From: JBKHDT01 sp049974825
Lineage (GTDB): Bacteria; Pseudomonadota; Gammaproteobacteria; Halothiobacillales; Halothiobacillaceae
Direction: 5' to 3'
NCBI GenBank assembly: GCA_049974825.1
Contig: JBNGDJ010000036.1
Location: 1-21,490, forward strand
Length of the DNA: 21,490 nt
Shown here: one piece after another, positions 21,434 to 21,490 of the stretch
How the letters are laid out: the number at the start of each line of letters is the position of its first letter
Position numbering within the stretch: the stretch's first letter is position 1
Made by a program: the position numbers and the translations under genes
Notes under the pieces: generated by a model
Seen by the model: the letters and a program-made list of their open reading frames with translations, nothing else
The model's database searches: none
What the model was told of the DNA's origin: nothing

Positions 21434-21490
21434 ACAGGTATTCGAGTGCGAAAAAACGCGAAATGGCAGAGCGGGAGATCAGGAAGCCCG

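Overview
This is about 21.5 kb of gammaproteobacterial chromosome. The content is GC-rich with housekeeping blocks of proteobacterial order. No rRNA, tRNA, CRISPR array, prophage or IS transposase is visible. The exact genus cannot be read from the window; a free-living, polarly flagellated gammaproteobacterium (for example of the Chromatiales/Ectothiorhodospiraceae type) is an inference. The strongest ecological hints are sigma-54 plus sigma-28 control of the flagellar genes and the presence of FliW.

Region 1 (about 1-5,500, all minus strand) is a compact operon: pyrG, kdsA, eno, ftsB, ispD and ispF, with junctions of -4 to +50 bases. It covers CTP synthesis, Kdo-8-phosphate synthesis, glycolysis, divisome assembly and two MEP-pathway steps. 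Region 2 (5,500-7,190) holds ugd (UDP-glucose dehydrogenase) on the minus strand. Region 3 (7,190-10,050) has a divergent intergenic region, then fliW and a soluble diguanylate cyclase on the plus strand, and a minus-strand orphan protein resembling the Rossmann part of XdhC. Region 4 (10,240-21,490) is the rod/hook flagellar cluster on the minus strand. It reads flgB-C-D-E, then flgF-G-H-I-J, then flgK-L, as three transcription units: consensus sigma-54 (-24/-12) promoters precede flgB and flgF, a perfect sigma-28 promoter precedes flgKL, and intrinsic terminators follow flgE and flgL.

The most unusual content is not coding. A dispersed, structured repeat of about 161 bp occurs at 1-64 (cut by the window edge), 5507-5667, 10070-10162, 13041-13221, 14468-14628 and 18131-18291. 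A short fragment lies near 8273 and a solo hairpin at 18440-18468. The full form folds into five successive hairpins (A-E). Stem sequences differ between copies but re-pair, while loops are conserved. Hairpins B and E repeatedly present the hexaloop A-N-GGA-U, hairpin C has mostly GNRA-type tetraloops, and the ends carry imperfect inverted repeats bounded by CTTAG.

The A-N-GGA-U hexaloop is the recognition geometry of CsrA/RsmA. A copy in the GGA orientation lies inside the predicted sigma-28 leader of flgKL, and fliW (in other bacteria a CsrA antagonist) is encoded nearby. This suggests a testable CsrA-binding repeat RNA or sponge system; a purely MITE-like mobile element is the main alternative. 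In two places (ispF and flgI) the element's CTTAG end coincides exactly with the TAA stop codon of the adjacent gene.
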